Source of the DNA: Delphinus delphis
Lineage: Eukaryota > Chordata > Mammalia > Artiodactyla > Delphinidae
Direction: 5' to 3'
Assembly: GCF_949987515.2 (NCBI RefSeq)
Contig: NC_082688.1
Coordinates: 72,792,731 to 72,856,730, forward strand
Length of the DNA: 64,000 nucleotides
The translations under genes were made by a program, and so were the position numbers. Under the pieces are notes generated by a model. It searched no databases. It saw nothing but the letters and a program-made list of their open reading frames with translations, and was not told where the DNA came from. This document shows positions 49,141 through 62,192 of this stretch, piece after piece. Numbering within the stretch: position 1 is the stretch's first letter; the number at the start of each line of letters is the position of its first letter.

Positions 49141-49414
49141 AGGACACCTCCATGGAATGTGGACAAATAAACATGTTTTTCCTTCAGTTTAAGGCTCTTT
49201 GAATAAGAATTTTCTTTGTTATATGAAGAAATTAAGGCTGCTTTGCAGACTTTCCAGAGTACTAGTTACCTCTTTTATAATATATTGCATGTATGGCTGC
49301 GACCCCCTGGAAACTAGGAAACCCTGGGATCTTCAAAGGTTGATGGTAGATTTTAGATGTAAGGTATGGGAGAGTCCTGGAGTAGAAGGTTGTGAGGGAA
49401 GTTAAAAGAACTAC

Positions 49415-49590
49415 CACTAATTATATGCCTTCCATGTGCCTGATTTTGTCTTAAAAGCACTGTAGATGGAATGTCCCAAGTCCTCATGGATGGCACAGCA
49501 ATACTTGGAGACATTATTTCCATTTTATAGATAAGAAACTGAGGCTTAAAATAATTCATTGGTTAGGGATCTGGATTCAAACTCATGTCT
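49415..49590 (-). mobile_element. MIR fragment
   Basis: ttatttccattttatagataag then aaactgaggcttaaaataat, the reverse MIR core, with ggattcaaactcatgtctg at the far side. Confidence 0.65.
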
Positions 49591-50375
49591 GTTTAACTCT
49601 AAACTCTATATACTTTATCTACTGCCTCAATATTTTCTGGGATAAAACAGAAAACAATCTCTTGGAATTTGATAAATTAGAAGATGGTGGGGGGGGGAGG
49701 GAGTATAATTCAAATCCTTTGATGTTCCACTCTGGTTTTATGTTCCCTTGGCTAGATGATCTCATCTTTAGATGACCCCCAAAGGATTTTCACAGGCTGA
49801 GGTCTGAAGGTATGTGTGGTAATGGTATTAAAGTAACTCCGGAAACCAAAGTTGGAGACTAAGAGGGTTAAGAAACTTGGCAGGCAGGTGGCCAAGTATG
49901 AGGAAAGACTATTCTTCAAGAGAAAACACATGTTATAGATGAGATATTTTCCAGTTAACAATACGTGCCTTTACTTTTGGATTAGACAGCTTAAAGGGAA
50001 CACTTTATCATACTACGGAATAATTCTACCTCATTCCATGGCACATTTTCTTGACCTTGACCTAGTGACCCATCTACCATTTTTGTTCTTGCTTTACCCT
50101 CCCAGCTTAATTTGCAATCCAAGATTTTTAGGATGAGAGAAAAAATAATTTGACTTTTGTATAGTCTTGGGAAGACTGGAAATAAACCATTTCCTAAACA
50201 GACAGGTAGAGCTTGAAATTGAAAGGTGCATGTAAAAGGGGAAACAGTGGAGGAACTATCATTTTCATGGAGTAAACAGTAGACAGAAAACAACAATGTG
50301 TGCTAAGGTAGAGAAAGAGATACACACAGAGGTCTGGGGAAGACAGAATAGCACTAAGTGTGGAGGAATTTTTTT

Positions 50376-50534
50376 AGAGAGGCTGGGTCCAGGAGACTAG
50401 AAACAATTAATGAATATATGGTTATGAGTGAGATCCAGTAATGTTCAGGAGCCTTTAGGGGAAGCATCCTGAAATTACTGATGATGGTGTATATAACATG
50501 TAAGAAAATAACCACAGTTAACATGGGCTAGTTC
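50376..50534 (+). repeat. Copy 2 of the diverged direct repeat
   Basis: Partner of 48972-49140, about 1.4 kb away and in the same orientation. Similarity stops near atcatgggct/aacatgggct at the 3' side and at ttttagaga at the 5' side. Confidence 0.75.
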
Positions 50535-52904
50535 TTTGGATTTCGTATATGAAAAGTACTTTAGCTTTGGAAAAGAAGAGCTGTCTGGAAATTGATTAAT
50601 AGTATAATGATCACATTACCTAATTAAAATAATAGTACTTGTGTCAGGGAGGCAAAAGGCTAACACCCAAATCCTAGAGTGGTTATTGCTAGTGTTTGGT
50701 TTGGATCGGCATCAAGGGGATATGATTTATGGTCAGAGTGAATCTGTAGAATAGCTACCTGAGCTCCGTATTTGCCTCAAATAGTATAAAAGATACATAA
50801 CAGCACATGCATTCGTAATATTGTACCAAATATATATTTGCTTGTTTGTTGTTCTTACAGAGATAAGGTATTCATGGGCAGCGTTGTGTATTTTTTGTTG
50901 TTGTTGTTGTACAGCACTATCAATTAGAGAGTCCCTCTTTTAAGGGCTAGAACCAGATGTGTTGTAACATTTGGCCTTTGTTACAAGTCATATAATGCAC
51001 TGAAGTTTAAAATCTGAAGAACAAGTTTCATAAAGAAGAGCAAGAAGCTTCTCACGGTAATTTGCCCACGTTCCATGGTGGATCCCAGATCCATATAAAA
51101 AATAAAGATAATGAATCTCTGTCCCTAAAGCTTCTTACATCATCTTTTCTCCTGGGTTATCTGTCCCAGCTGAGCCCTGCTGCATTGCTTTTCTTATCGC
51201 TTCACTTGATTATCTACAAGTTTGTCAAATGATCCGGATATTTCTTATAGTCAGGTGATATTAACTTCTTTCCTGATTGTAAACTGAGACTAGGAAGCCA
51301 TTATTTGATATTTGGCTATGTTATAAATTATCTTTCTAGGCCGTATAATAATCATAGGTTTAAATATTTAAATAATTACTATGTGCCAGATATTTCACAT
51401 GTAAAATAATTTCAATATTTTCTGTATTCCTGTTCATTTACATTCCATTGTCATTAAGCCAATCTCTCCATATTCTACTCATCTTTTAGGAAAAGTCATA
51501 AGGTTTGAGCCTGGAAAACTTTGAAGAAATCTCTACCTGATAGGAAATCAAACTAAAAGAAAGTTGATCCAATCAGTAGGGATTGTGGGAAGAATGAGGG
51601 GGAGAGAAGTAAAGGAAGCAGAAGATGTGTGTCACAACCTCTTCTCTCTGGGAAGGTCCCAGGAGGGAAGATATATTAGGTTAAAGGAAATAACGAGGGG
51701 AGAGAAGCTTTTGCCTTGCATCCTTTAGTGGCTCTGAAAACTACACCATTACCCACACACAGATAATAGTACCTAAGGAAAAGCCTGTAGGACTGGATAA
51801 TAGAAGACACTCCTGAGACAGTGCCAGTTCCCACATGGCATGGAAAAACGAATATGTTCCCACTGGCTGCTAGGCAAGGATGTGCAAGTGAACTCAGGAT
51901 CTGACTGGGGAACTTGCCAGTGTGTATCATTAAAGCTTTAGGTAAAGGGTCCTTTGTCTGAGATCTGGATAGCAAACCACACAGGCCAAGAAAGGAAAAG
52001 GAGTCTGCAGCAATCCCCAGGGCCTCAATGGGACCAAATTGTTAGGAAAGGCCACTAGACCACAAGGAAAGAGAGAACAGATTCGAAGTGTTCCACTTGC
52101 AGAGTTTCTCAGCAAACACTGCAAGAATAGTGAGAGGTAGGGTGGTACCAACTTTACCTTAAAGATACCAACACATTGTCAAAGAATGAAGCAGATATCC
52201 TCAAAGTTAAAAAAAAAAAAAGTGCTGTCATGCCAGGGAACACACATCAGTGAAGAAATTCACTGCAAAGTTCACTGAGGAAGAAAACTCAGGGGTTTTA
52301 AATACTAGAAAGAGAGTTCATTTTTAACATACTTGGTAAGATGGATTGAGTCCATAGTTAGGTAAAACAAGCTTGATTTTTCAGTGATTAGGAAGATATT
52401 TTAATTAGGCCCAAGAAAGGTCTAGCATCCCAGAGTTTCTCAGTGTTCATGGTTTCTTATCAGTTTCAGGAGGTTGAGCTAGCTAGGGTGGAAAATATAA
52501 CAGTTTTATATCTCCTAAGTAGGTGCTGTTATAAATGGACAACTTTCCTCAACATGCTATGCACCCATGGGCCCCCGTCAACCATGGGGGTGGTTCATGA
52601 ATTAACATAGGACCCCCACCTCCACATTCTTAGGTTCCGTTTTACATAGAAGCAGGGAAAGGGGGAAATATGAAAAAATGATTCCTCCAAAGGAAATTTA
52701 GTTAGCTTAAGAAAATGTTCAAATTTTGGGGTGGGATCAAATTTATCGTATTGTTCTAATATTTCTTTTTTTTCCTCTCCCCAGTGAGGTAAGAAGTAAG
52801 GTTTCCAGAGAAAGTTCAGACCAACTGTAGACTATGAAGAGGCTATGTATCCTTTGTATATCAGAGAGTAGTGTAAATAGGTGAGCTTGCAACATAAATG
52901 CCAC
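50535..52904. other. Intergenic, no gene seen
   Basis: Short (TTG)n at 50896-50910. Open frames at 51676-52151 on the minus strand show no family motif. Confidence 0.5.
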
Positions 52905-53070
52905 AGTATTTAGTACTCACCACAAGTGTGCATTACTCTTTCCTTTACATAAAATATGAGCCTGATGTTCAGAGACGCTAAGGGAAGTGTTGAAGGTCAC
53001 ACACCTAGTAAGGGAAAAATTTGGGGTTGTAACAGACATTTGTCTGCCTTCAAAGTCCATGTGTTTCCAA
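52905..53070 (-). mobile_element. MIR fragment
   Basis: aaggtcacacacctagtaag with gttcagagacgctaag before it resembles the reverse MIR. Diverged. Confidence 0.5.
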
Positions 53071-53489
53071 AATACCAAAATGTCCCTTGAACAGAGTTAA
53101 TTCAAGGTAAAAATCATCACCGCCTCTAATTAGCAAGAAGAGAGACCCTCAGGAAATTATTTTTGTGAGAAAAGAAAAATTATTTCTCATTTTAAACAAT
53201 AAATGAAGTCTGTAATCCCAATAATCTTTTAATATTTCTTCTCACATCCAATTCTTTTTCTTCCTTTTAAGTTACTTGTATAGAGAATATGAAGAACATT
53301 TATGTTCAACTGTAGTTTCTTTGCCTGTCAATTGCAGTACTCAATTTTCTTTAATATTGTATATAAAAGGCATAGGTTTTAATCTAGTTTACCTTAAGTA
53401 AATACTAGGCAAATGTAGTACTACTCCTTTTCTCCCTTCAAATGAAATTAAAATACAATAATATAAACAGCTATAAGAACACAATATCC

Positions 53490-53665
53490 AATAACAAGAA
53501 GTAACATCGTTGAATGCATAATCTGTGTCAAATAGTGTATATTCTTTACATGCATGATTTTATAAAATCCTCATGCTAAGAGATTAGTACTATCAGCCCC
53601 ACTTAGAGATGGGAGAACTGAGAGGGAGTAAAGTACTTTGCACTAGAGCACAGAGCTCTGAGGTG
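53490..53665 (-). mobile_element. MIR fragment
   Basis: tttataaaatcctcatgctaag, actatcagccccacttagag and gggagaactgagagggag follow the reverse MIR order. Confidence 0.55.
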
Positions 53666-53889
53666 GCATAGCTTGCATTCTTTTCTTTTATCTGTTTCAC
53701 TTAAGTTTATTCACCTATTATTGCATGTGTGACAGTAAAGAGCCACTTTTCCTTTCTACAAAAGAACAGTTACATAGAAAGCCATTTACACCTAAGGTCC
53801 TGATTTTATAGGCTAAGGATATACAGTAGTTCATATTCCTTTTGGTTCTGTTTCCAAACCATAGTCTGAAATCGTCCACTTCTTTCCTT

Positions 53890-54370
53890 CTCAGATTCCA
53901 CCACCACAGTGCAAACCACTATCGCCTCTTACCTGGAGAGTATTACAATATCCTCTCCTAACTGGCCTCCCAGTCTCACTTCTTGCCCCACATGTCCATT
54001 CTTCCCACAGCAACCAGAGTGGGCTTATAAAAATGTAAATCAAGTCATTCCCATCTTCTGTTTCTGTAACTTTCCACTGCACTGAGAACAAACAAGCTGG
54101 CCTTCAGGGCCTTCTATGATACGATGTGGCACATGTCCAGATGGCTGTGTCCATCTTGGGCCACTCTCCCTCACATCTCTTAGGCTCCAGGCTGGCCTCC
54201 TCTCACGGCTGAGCACTCGCTATTCCATAAGCCAGGAGCTCTGTTATCTCACATCCCCATGGCTGGCTTCTGCTCATCCTTTAGACTCCAGCTAAGTGTC
54301 ACCTCCTCAGAACGTCCTCTCTGACTACCCTTTCTACAAATACCTCTGCCTTCCCTCATTCCAATTCTGC
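53890..54370 (+). mobile_element. L2 LINE fragment
   Basis: Typical L2 phrases: ttaggctccaggctggcctcc, ctggcttctgctcatccttt, gtcacctcctcagaacgtcc, tctctgactaccc. The next L1 begins in it at 54378. Confidence 0.65.
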
Positions 54371-55993
54371 TATTTTCTTTTTTTAAGTATAGTTGATGTA
54401 CAATATTATATAAATTACAGGTCTGCAATATAGTGATTCATAATTTTGAAAGGTTATACTCCATTTATAGTTATTATAAAATATTGTCTATATACCCTGT
54501 GTTGTATAGTGTATCCTTGTAGCTCACTTTATACAAAATAGTTTCTACTTCTTAATCCCCTACCCCTGTATTGCCCCTCCCCCATTCCCTCTCCCCACTG
54601 GTAATGACCAGCTTATTCTCTGTATCTATGAGTTTGCTTCTTTTTTGTGTTATTCAGTAGTTTGTTGTGTCTTTTGGATTCCACATGTAAGTGATATCAT
54701 ACAGTATTTGTCTTTGTCTAAATTATTTCACTTAGCATAACATCCTCGAAGTCCATGTTGTCTCTAATGGCAAAATTTCATTTTTTATGGCTCAGTAATA
54801 TTCCATTGTATATATATGTACCACATCTTTATTCATTCATCTGTTGATGGGCACTTAGGTTGCTTCCATATCTTGGCTATTGTAAATAATGCTACTATGA
54901 ACATTGGTGTGCGTGTATCTTTTCGAATTAGTGTTTTTGATTTTTTCAGGTATATACCCAGGAGTAGAATTGCAGGGTCATATGGTAGTTCTATTTTTAG
55001 TTTTATTGAGAAACCTCCATACTGTTTTTCACAGTGGCTTCACCAATTTACATTCCCACCAACAGAGTACAAGGGTTCCCTTTCCTACACATCCTCTCTA
55101 ATATTTATTTGTGGTCTTTTTGATGATAGCCATTCTGACAGGTGTGAGGTGATATCTCATTGTGGTTTTGATTTTCATTTCCTTGATGATTAGCAGTGTT
55201 GAGCATCTTTTCATATGCCTGTTGGCCATATGCATGTCCTCTTTAGGAAAATGTCCTTTCAGGTCTTCTGCCTATATTTCAATCAGGTTGTTTGTTTCTT
55301 TGATGTTGAGTTGTATGACCTGTTTATATATATATTGGATATTAACTCATTATAGATCATATCATTTGCAAACATTTTCTCCCATTCAATAGGTTTTTTC
55401 ATTTTGTCAGTGGTTTCCATTGCTGTGCAAAAGCTTTTAAGTTTAATTAGGTCCTATTTGTTTATTTTGCTTTTATTTCCTTTGCTTTAGGAGACAGATA
55501 CAGAAAAATATTGCTACGATTTATGTCAAAAAGTGTTCTGCCTATGTTTTCTTCTACGAATTTTATGGTTTATGGTCTTAGATTTAGGTCTTTAATCTAT
55601 TTTGAGTTTATTTTTGTGTATGGTGTGAGAAAATGTTCTAATTTTATTCTTTGACATGCAGCTGTCCAATTTTCTCAGTACCACTTATTGATGGGGCTAT
55701 CTTTTCTCCATTGTATAGTCTTGCCTCCATTATTGTAGATTACTTGAAGATAAGTGTGTGCATTGTTCCATGTACACTTGAAAAGAATGTGTATTCTGTG
55801 GCTTTCAGGCAGAATGCTCTCTATATATGAATTAAGTCCCTCTGGTCTAATATGTCATTTAAGGCCAGTGTTTCCATATTGATTTTCTGTCTGGATGATC
55901 TGTCCATTGATGTAAGGGGGTGTTAAAGTCCCCCATTATTATTGTGTTGCTGCCAATTTCTCCTTTTATGTCTGTCAATATTTACATTATATA

Positions 55994-56457
55994 CAGTAAG
56001 TCCACTACATATAAACCTTCAAGTTGTGAACTTTCAAAGATGTGAACGTGTGTTCCATCAACATCAGGAGTGAGCGAAATTGCAGCTTGCCCTTCATCTC
56101 CTAGTGCTGAAGATCCTTCAGCTCTACCATGTCCCACCTCCTCTCCCTTCTCCAGTCAGTAACCCTTCTTGCCTGTTCACTTGATGACAGCCCTTGTATG
56201 CCTGCTCTTTTGCTGTACTACTGTACTACTGCACTTTTCAAGGTACTGTACTGTAAGATTAAAAATTGTTTTCTTCTCGTGTGTGGTTTTTTTAATGTAT
56301 TATTTGTGTGAAGAGTATTATAAACCTATTACAGTACAGTGCTATATAGCCAATTGTCTTAGTTGGATACCTAGGCTAACTTTGTTGGACTTATGAACAA
56401 ATTTGACTTATGAACACGCTCTTGGAATGGAACTCATTCGTATGTAGGGACTTACTG
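55994..56457 (+). mobile_element. Tigger/pogo-like DNA transposon remnant with TIRs and TA target
   Basis: The left end cagtaagtccactacat and the right end atgtagggacttactg are inverted repeats differing by one base. The element is flanked by TA on both sides (55992-55993 and 56458-56459), and the L1 text resumes on either side. At 464 bp it is too short to encode a transposase and is a non-autonomous derivative. Confidence 0.88.
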
Positions 56458-56459
56458 TA

Positions 56460-56830
56460 GTTAGTTGCTCTTGTATTGGGTGCATATATATTAACAATTG
56501 TTATATCTTCTTCTTGGATTGATCCCTTGATCATTATGTATTGTCCTTCTTTCACTCTTTTAAGTCTTTATTTTAATATTTATTTTATTTGATGTAAGTA
56601 TTGCTACTCCAACTTTCTTTTGATTTCCATTTGCATGGAATACATTTTTCCATCCCCTCACTTTCAGTCTGTTTATGTCTTTAGATCTGAAGTGAGTCTC
56701 TTGTAGGCAGTGTATATATGGGTCTTGTTCTTGTATCCATTTAGCCACTCTTTCCCTTTCTTCTCTTGTTCTCTTTCCTTGTGATTTGATGACTATCCTT
56801 AGTGTTATGTTTTTCTTTTTTGTGAGTATA
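56460..56830 (-). pseudogene. L1 ORF2 endonuclease N-terminus remnant
   Basis: The open stretch 56748-56560 contains L-Q-E-T-H, the endonuclease motif with its catalytic Glu, and N-G-N-Q-K-K-V-G-V-A-I-L. It is cut off from the rest of the endonuclease by the transposon at 55994-56457 and has no RT downstream. Confidence 0.85.
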
Positions 56831-57139
56831 TGTATTATAGATTTTGGTTTGTGGTTACCATGAGGTTTTTATATAGCAATCTTGCTATATATATGATTGT
56901 TTTAAGTTGCTGATCTCCTAATTTCAAATGCATTTTAAAAACCCTCCATTTGTACTATCCTCCTCTCATGATTGCTGTTTTTTCTATCATATCTTATGCC
57001 TAATTGTTTTGTGTATCCCTTAACTGCTTATTGTGGATATAGATGATTTTACTACTTTTGTCTTTAAACTTTCTATTAGTTTTGTGTGTAGATGATTTCC
57101 TACTTTAACTGTATGTTTGCCTTTACCTATGAGTGTATT

Positions 57140-58070
57140 CATTTCATAATTTTCTTGTTCTTGTTGTGACCTTTTCTTTTTCATCTTGAGAAATTCCTTT
57201 AACATTTGTTTTAAAGCTGGTTTGGTAGTGATGAACTGTTTTAGCTTTTGCTTTTCTGTAAAGCTTTTCATCTGTCCATCAGAATGAATGAGAACCTTGC
57301 TGAGTAGGGTATTCTTGGTTGCAGGTTTTTCCCTTTCATCATTTTAAATATATAGTGCCAGTCCCTTCTGGCCTGCAGGATTTCTGCTGAAAAACCAGCT
57401 GATAGCCTTATGGGAGTTCCCTAGTATTTGTTGCTTTTCCATTGCTGCTTTGAATAGTTTATCTTTAATTTTCATTTTAATTACAATGTGTCTTGGTGTG
57501 TTCCTCTTTGGGTTAATCCTGTATAGGACTCTCTGTGCTTCCTGGACTTGGGGTGACTGTTTCCTTTCCCAGACTAGGGATGTTTTTAGCTTTTATGTCT
57601 TCAAATATGTTCTCAGGCCCTTTCTCTCTCTCTTCTGGCTTCTGGGACCCCTGTAAAAGTGAATATTAGTGTGCTTGATGTTGTCCCAGAGGTCTCTTAA
57701 ACTGTCTTCATTTCTTTTCTTTTTTTTTTTTACTCTGTTCAGCTTCAGTGATTTCCACTACTCTGCCTTTTACCTCATTGATCATTTGTATCATTTACCC
57801 TACTCTTTATTTCTTATAGTGTATTTTTCCTTCTATTTAGTGTATTCTTTATCTCTGCTTGGTTCTTTATATTTTCTGATTCTTTATTAAAAACTTCTAA
57901 CTTCTTGCTCTGTGCATATATTCTTCTCCCAAGTTCTTTGATTATCTTAACAATCATTACCCTGAACTTCTTCTCAGATAGATTGTCTGTCTACACTTCA
58001 CTTAGTTGTTCTTTGGGGTTTTATCATGTTCCTTCATCTGGAACATGTTTCTCTGCTGCCTCATTTTGTC
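57140..58070 (-). pseudogene. L1 ORF1 remnant
   Basis: Minus-strand reading gives the ORF1 C-terminus (K-S-F-T-E-K-Q-K-L-K-Q-F and K-P-A-L-K-Q-M-L-K-E-F at 57271-57180) preceded by decayed RNA-binding and coiled-coil sequence up to about 58070. ORF1 normally encodes the L1 RNA-binding chaperone. Multiple stops and frameshifts make it non-functional. Confidence 0.82.
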
Positions 58071-59636
58071 TAAGTCGTTTTGTATTTTTCTGTATTTGGT
58101 AGGTTAGTTGCATTTCCCAACCTTGGAAAGGTGGTTTTCTCTAGGAGTCATCCTATGCATCCCTGAAGTGGACTCCCGTCTGGTCACCAGAGCTATATGC
58201 TCTAGGGGTTCTACTAATGAGGGATGTATGGGTCCTTCCGTTGTAGTGAATTGGCTATGTGGACAGCCTGGTAGGCTTGATTGGCTCCTAGTCTGGTTGG
58301 TTGCCAGACCCTGCCATGTGTGGAGGCTGTTGGCTGCTGTTTGGTAGGGCCTGGTTATGAGGCGGCTGAAGCGGAACCGCATGGAGCCTTGGGGCTAGTG
58401 CTGGCTCACTGGTGGGCAGAGTCAGGGTCCAGTGTGCCTGCTCACTGGTGGATGAAGCCAGGTCTTGGGATTAACGCCAGACTACTGGCAGGCAGAGCTG
58501 GGTCCTGCAGTCTGGCTTCCAGGCCCAGGAATCACAAAGCTGGTGTCAGATGATCGCTGGTGTGGAGGGGGTGTTTCCTGATGCAGTTGGGTACAGGGTC
58601 CTGGGTGTCCCAAAGCTTGTGTCGGCCATGCTTGGTCCCAGTTCATCCCAGGGCAGGGTCTGACCTGCTGTGGGCCGGCTGATTCTGCAGGCTGGGATAT
58701 CTTAGTTTTTGTGGATCTGGTGTCTGCCCCCTGGTGGGTGAATCTGCTCCAGAGGCTAGAGGAGGCTTCCTGGAGGATAGGACCAGTGCCTGTCTGCTGG
58801 TGTGTGGCACCAGGTCCTGTCCTGTGGTGAGCAGGACTGTGTCTAGAGGCATGTCTAGAGGTGGCTCTGGGCTCAGGAAGTTTTTAGGTGGCCTGTCTGG
58901 TGGTGGTTGGGGCTGTGTCCCTGTCTAGGTAATTGCTTGGCCTGAGGCCTACTACCACTGGTTCCTACAGGCTGTTGGGTAGGGCCAGATCTTGGTGCTA
59001 AAAAGCTAGAGGGAGAATTCCACAATGGCGCCTGCCTGCATCAGTGTCCATGCTGTAGAAGAATCTCCCATGAATGGCTGCCACCAGTGTCTGTCTCCAG
59101 GATAAGCCATAGCTACCCCCCACCTCTCTGGGGGACGCTCCAAGACCAGCAGGCAGGTCTGGACCAGGCTCCTGTCAAATTACTGCTTTTGTCCTGGGTC
59201 TTGGAAGCTGTGAGAGACTTTGTGTGCTCCCTTTAAGAGTGAAGTCTTTATTTCCCCCAGTCCTTTGGAACTCCTAAAACAAACCCCCACTGGCCTTCGA
59301 AGCCAAGTGCTTTGGAGGCTTGTCTTCCCGGTGTAGGACCCCTGGGCTAGGGAACTGGACATGGGGCTCAGAACTCTCACTCCTGTGGGAGAACCTCTAC
59401 AACATAATTATTCTTTAGTTTGTGAGTCACCCATCCGGGAGTATGGGACTTGATTATATTATGAGTCCGCCCCTCCTACCCATCTCGTGTGGTTCCTTCT
59501 TTATGTCTTAAGTTGTATAAGATCTTTTCTGTTAGGTTTCAGACTTTTTTTGTTGATGGTTGTTCTGCAGATAGTTGTGATTTTGGTGTGCTTATGAGAG
59601 GAGGTGAGCTCAGGGCATTTCTACTCTGCCATCTTG
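58070..59636 (-). mobile_element. L1 5' UTR of the second long L1
   Basis: GC-rich, with repeats of gctggtgggcagagc-type phrases, homologous to 29970-31495. It ends at the L1 start motif. Open frames here are not genes. Confidence 0.8.
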
Positions 59637-62024
59637 ACCCTGGCCCTAGAGCTTGCATTCTTAACCCCATTTGAATGATTCTCTATTTATATTCTTTTAG
59701 TAACTAAACTCCCTCTTACCCTTTATTAGTCAATTTTTTTTTAAAGTCCCCTACTCCTGTGCCTAATGAATCATCATGTTTCTGAAAAACTGACACTTAG
59801 TGGGTGAGGCATTGTGGCCTAACATATGGCATTGCACTCAGTTCTAATTCTGGTCCTTGTAGAAACAGATTTCTCTTCAAAGTATAGAGTCAAGGGGGAA
59901 ACTCTTAGTTGAATTTACCTATGTGGTCACTACCCTTTAACAATTAATCTTATTGTTGATGATTCCTTTGCATTAAACTCCCTTTCATTAATATAAAAAT
60001 TACATTTGGACCTTTCTCTGTTTGCAGAGTTTTATTTGTTATCTTGTCTTGAAATGATTGAGTTTCCTCTTAATTTTTTCTAATATGCTACGTAAATATT
60101 TTCCGCTTAAATACACCCTCATTTCAGTACTACAGCTGTATTGGGTTATTGATCCATTCACCAGGAATTTAATAAATTCTGTTATATCTTGCAGGGTCTT
60201 CTGAAAAAGGGTCTGACGAAAATTTACTATATACCTATTTACTACCTAATGACCTAAGAGGAAGCTGAATGGGTCAACCCTGAGGCAGGAAGGTTTCAAT
60301 TCAATGAAAGAAAGAGCACTTGGTGAAAGCATTACTGACTTTAACTATTGGAATGAGCTACTAAGGAAGGTGTGGAATCTCCTTTCCTAGAGGAGATTAG
60401 CGTTCACCTCTGTCAGTGTTGGCACTCTTGCCTAGGGATTTGGGCTTAATCGAATGGGTTCCTCCTAGCTGACACAGCTGCTATCATATACAGAGAATGA
60501 TAACTTGAAAAGTATATTTCATATTAATTTTTCCTTAAATTTAGTACAAGTTTAACAGCAGATATGTGTTCAATTTCTTTTTCAAAGAATGGTAATTATG
60601 GTATTATGTACAGTGAATGGGAAAACAGTTTGTCAAGTTCCATATTCTGTAAATTATTATTTTTTGGCATAAATATATTCACCAAGAGGGATTCTAGAAA
60701 CCAACCCAAATTGGTTTTTAACTGGTAAGGGAAATAGTTTAGAGAAATATAAAATGTTTTTCAGTTGCAGCTATTTGAGAATTTTACCATTTCATTTTCT
60801 TTCCCTGGTGCAGTAAGAGAAGATCTTGACAAAATGTGCATTGACCACTTTTCATTTATGCCAGGTTTAGCTCTATGTCTGAAGGGCATATGTGATAAAT
60901 TGGTCATATATTATCTCATTTACAGTCTGAGTTTTATGAGCTCCTGTAAAAACAATTACCATATATACATTTTACAATAAATGGGCAAAGTGGCTGCAAA
61001 CAATATGGAAAAGTCAATAATTAATTTCAGATTTCCAAATGTAGCAGAGATGCTGGAGCTTTCTCTTCTTTTCAAAAGAGATGGTTTCTTTGTTAGGAAT
61101 ATGCAAGCATGTTAATTCATTACTCTGTGGTTTCTCTTTTTCCAAAGCTTGTCGAATGCCTAATTTATGTGCAAGGCTGAAAGCTGTTTAAACGGATAAT
61201 ATGCCTCCTTCATGAGAAATACCACCGCTTTATGCTCCATTAAATGCAGACGTTGACTCTAAGATACATACCAATTATTTCTTTCCAGAAACAGCAGCAT
61301 AGTTTTTTTTCAACACAGGACAACAGATTATTGCAGGCTGCTATTAATCTCTACATAGTCCACAGAATACACAGGACACTAGGGAGAAAACAATTGAGTA
61401 GCTATTTTAACATTTGCAAAAGTACTATATGGAGAAAAAATAAAAGGAAGATGCTTCTCTGTTTGCTGCCCATAACATATTTCAATTCTCCTCAGAAAGA
61501 TAAAAAAAGACACTTAAATTAATCAATAATGACCTGCTGTTGTTGAAGCAGTGCCTGTGGATGAGCACAGATGGGTCTTTATCTGGCAGATCTTTATTTT
61601 CCCCAACATCATGTATGGCTGACCACTCTACAGTCCTTCTACATGCTCTATTAGTTGGGTGGTGCAGTTAGTGAAATGCCTATTAACATCCTTAAATGGG
61701 TTATTTTATGACAACAGCATTGTTTGGTGTATGATAATGGACCAATTTTCATAGTTAAAGCCAGAAGAATACACTAGTACCTCAGCATAACCCGTCGTAG
61801 GCTAGAATTTAATATAATGGCTGTGGATCATTTTGGAGAGTATGAATCACTATAATTTACAGGACTGTTTACAAAACTAGTGACACTGATACTGGTCCAT
61901 GTATCTGATACTGGTCCATGTATCAAAGTTCAAGTATTTTAATAGTGAAAAGCCAGTAACCAAGTTATTTGTGTAAAAATTTTAACTTTTCTCATTCATC
62001 TAGTCAAAAATATTTGGGTGCCTC
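59637..62024. other. Intergenic, no gene seen
   Basis: AT-rich unique-looking DNA with the 19-bp tandem duplication at 61886. No coding signal. Confidence 0.5.
61886..61923. repeat. Perfect 19-bp tandem duplication
   Basis: ctgatactggtccatgtat at 61886-61904 is repeated exactly at 61905-61923. Confidence 0.95.
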
Positions 62025-62150
62025 CTGTTTAACTTTTATTCAACAAGTATTTATTGGACACTTACCAGTAGTATCAACAAAAATAAAGTGGAGACAGAAA
62101 TGCCTCTGCCTTTACAGAGCTTGGACTCAAGTATAGTGCTGATATTTTAA
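62025..62150 (-). mobile_element. Ancient repeat fragment
   Basis: aacaagtatttattggacac and tctgcctttacagagcttgga look like the start of the same old family as 5775-6060. Confidence 0.4.
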
Positions 62151-62192
62151 TCTAAATGGATTTTCTTTTTTGTGCGCTAGTGGCATATTTTT

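Larger units (their letters stand above)
54378..59636 (-). mobile_element. Second long L1, full extent but lacking reverse transcriptase
   Basis: The 3' poly-T is at 54378-54384 and the 5' end (ctactctgccatcttg) is at 59621-59636. In minus-strand order it has 5' UTR, ORF1, the endonuclease start of ORF2, then a direct jump near 55750 to the C-terminal part of ORF2 and the 3' UTR. The RT domain (equivalent to about 26810-29180 of the other copy) is deleted. A Tigger-like transposon sits at 55994-56457. Confidence 0.88.

Noticed and set aside
57669..58102. Phe/Leu/Ser-rich hydrophobic open frames resembling membrane proteins
   Set aside because: Antisense of A-rich L1 ORF1; poly-T-rich strands always give such hydrophobic frames.
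58108..58928. Overlapping open frames rich in Gly, Trp and Arg
   Set aside because: Same L1 5' UTR region in the second long L1; no domain and no start context.
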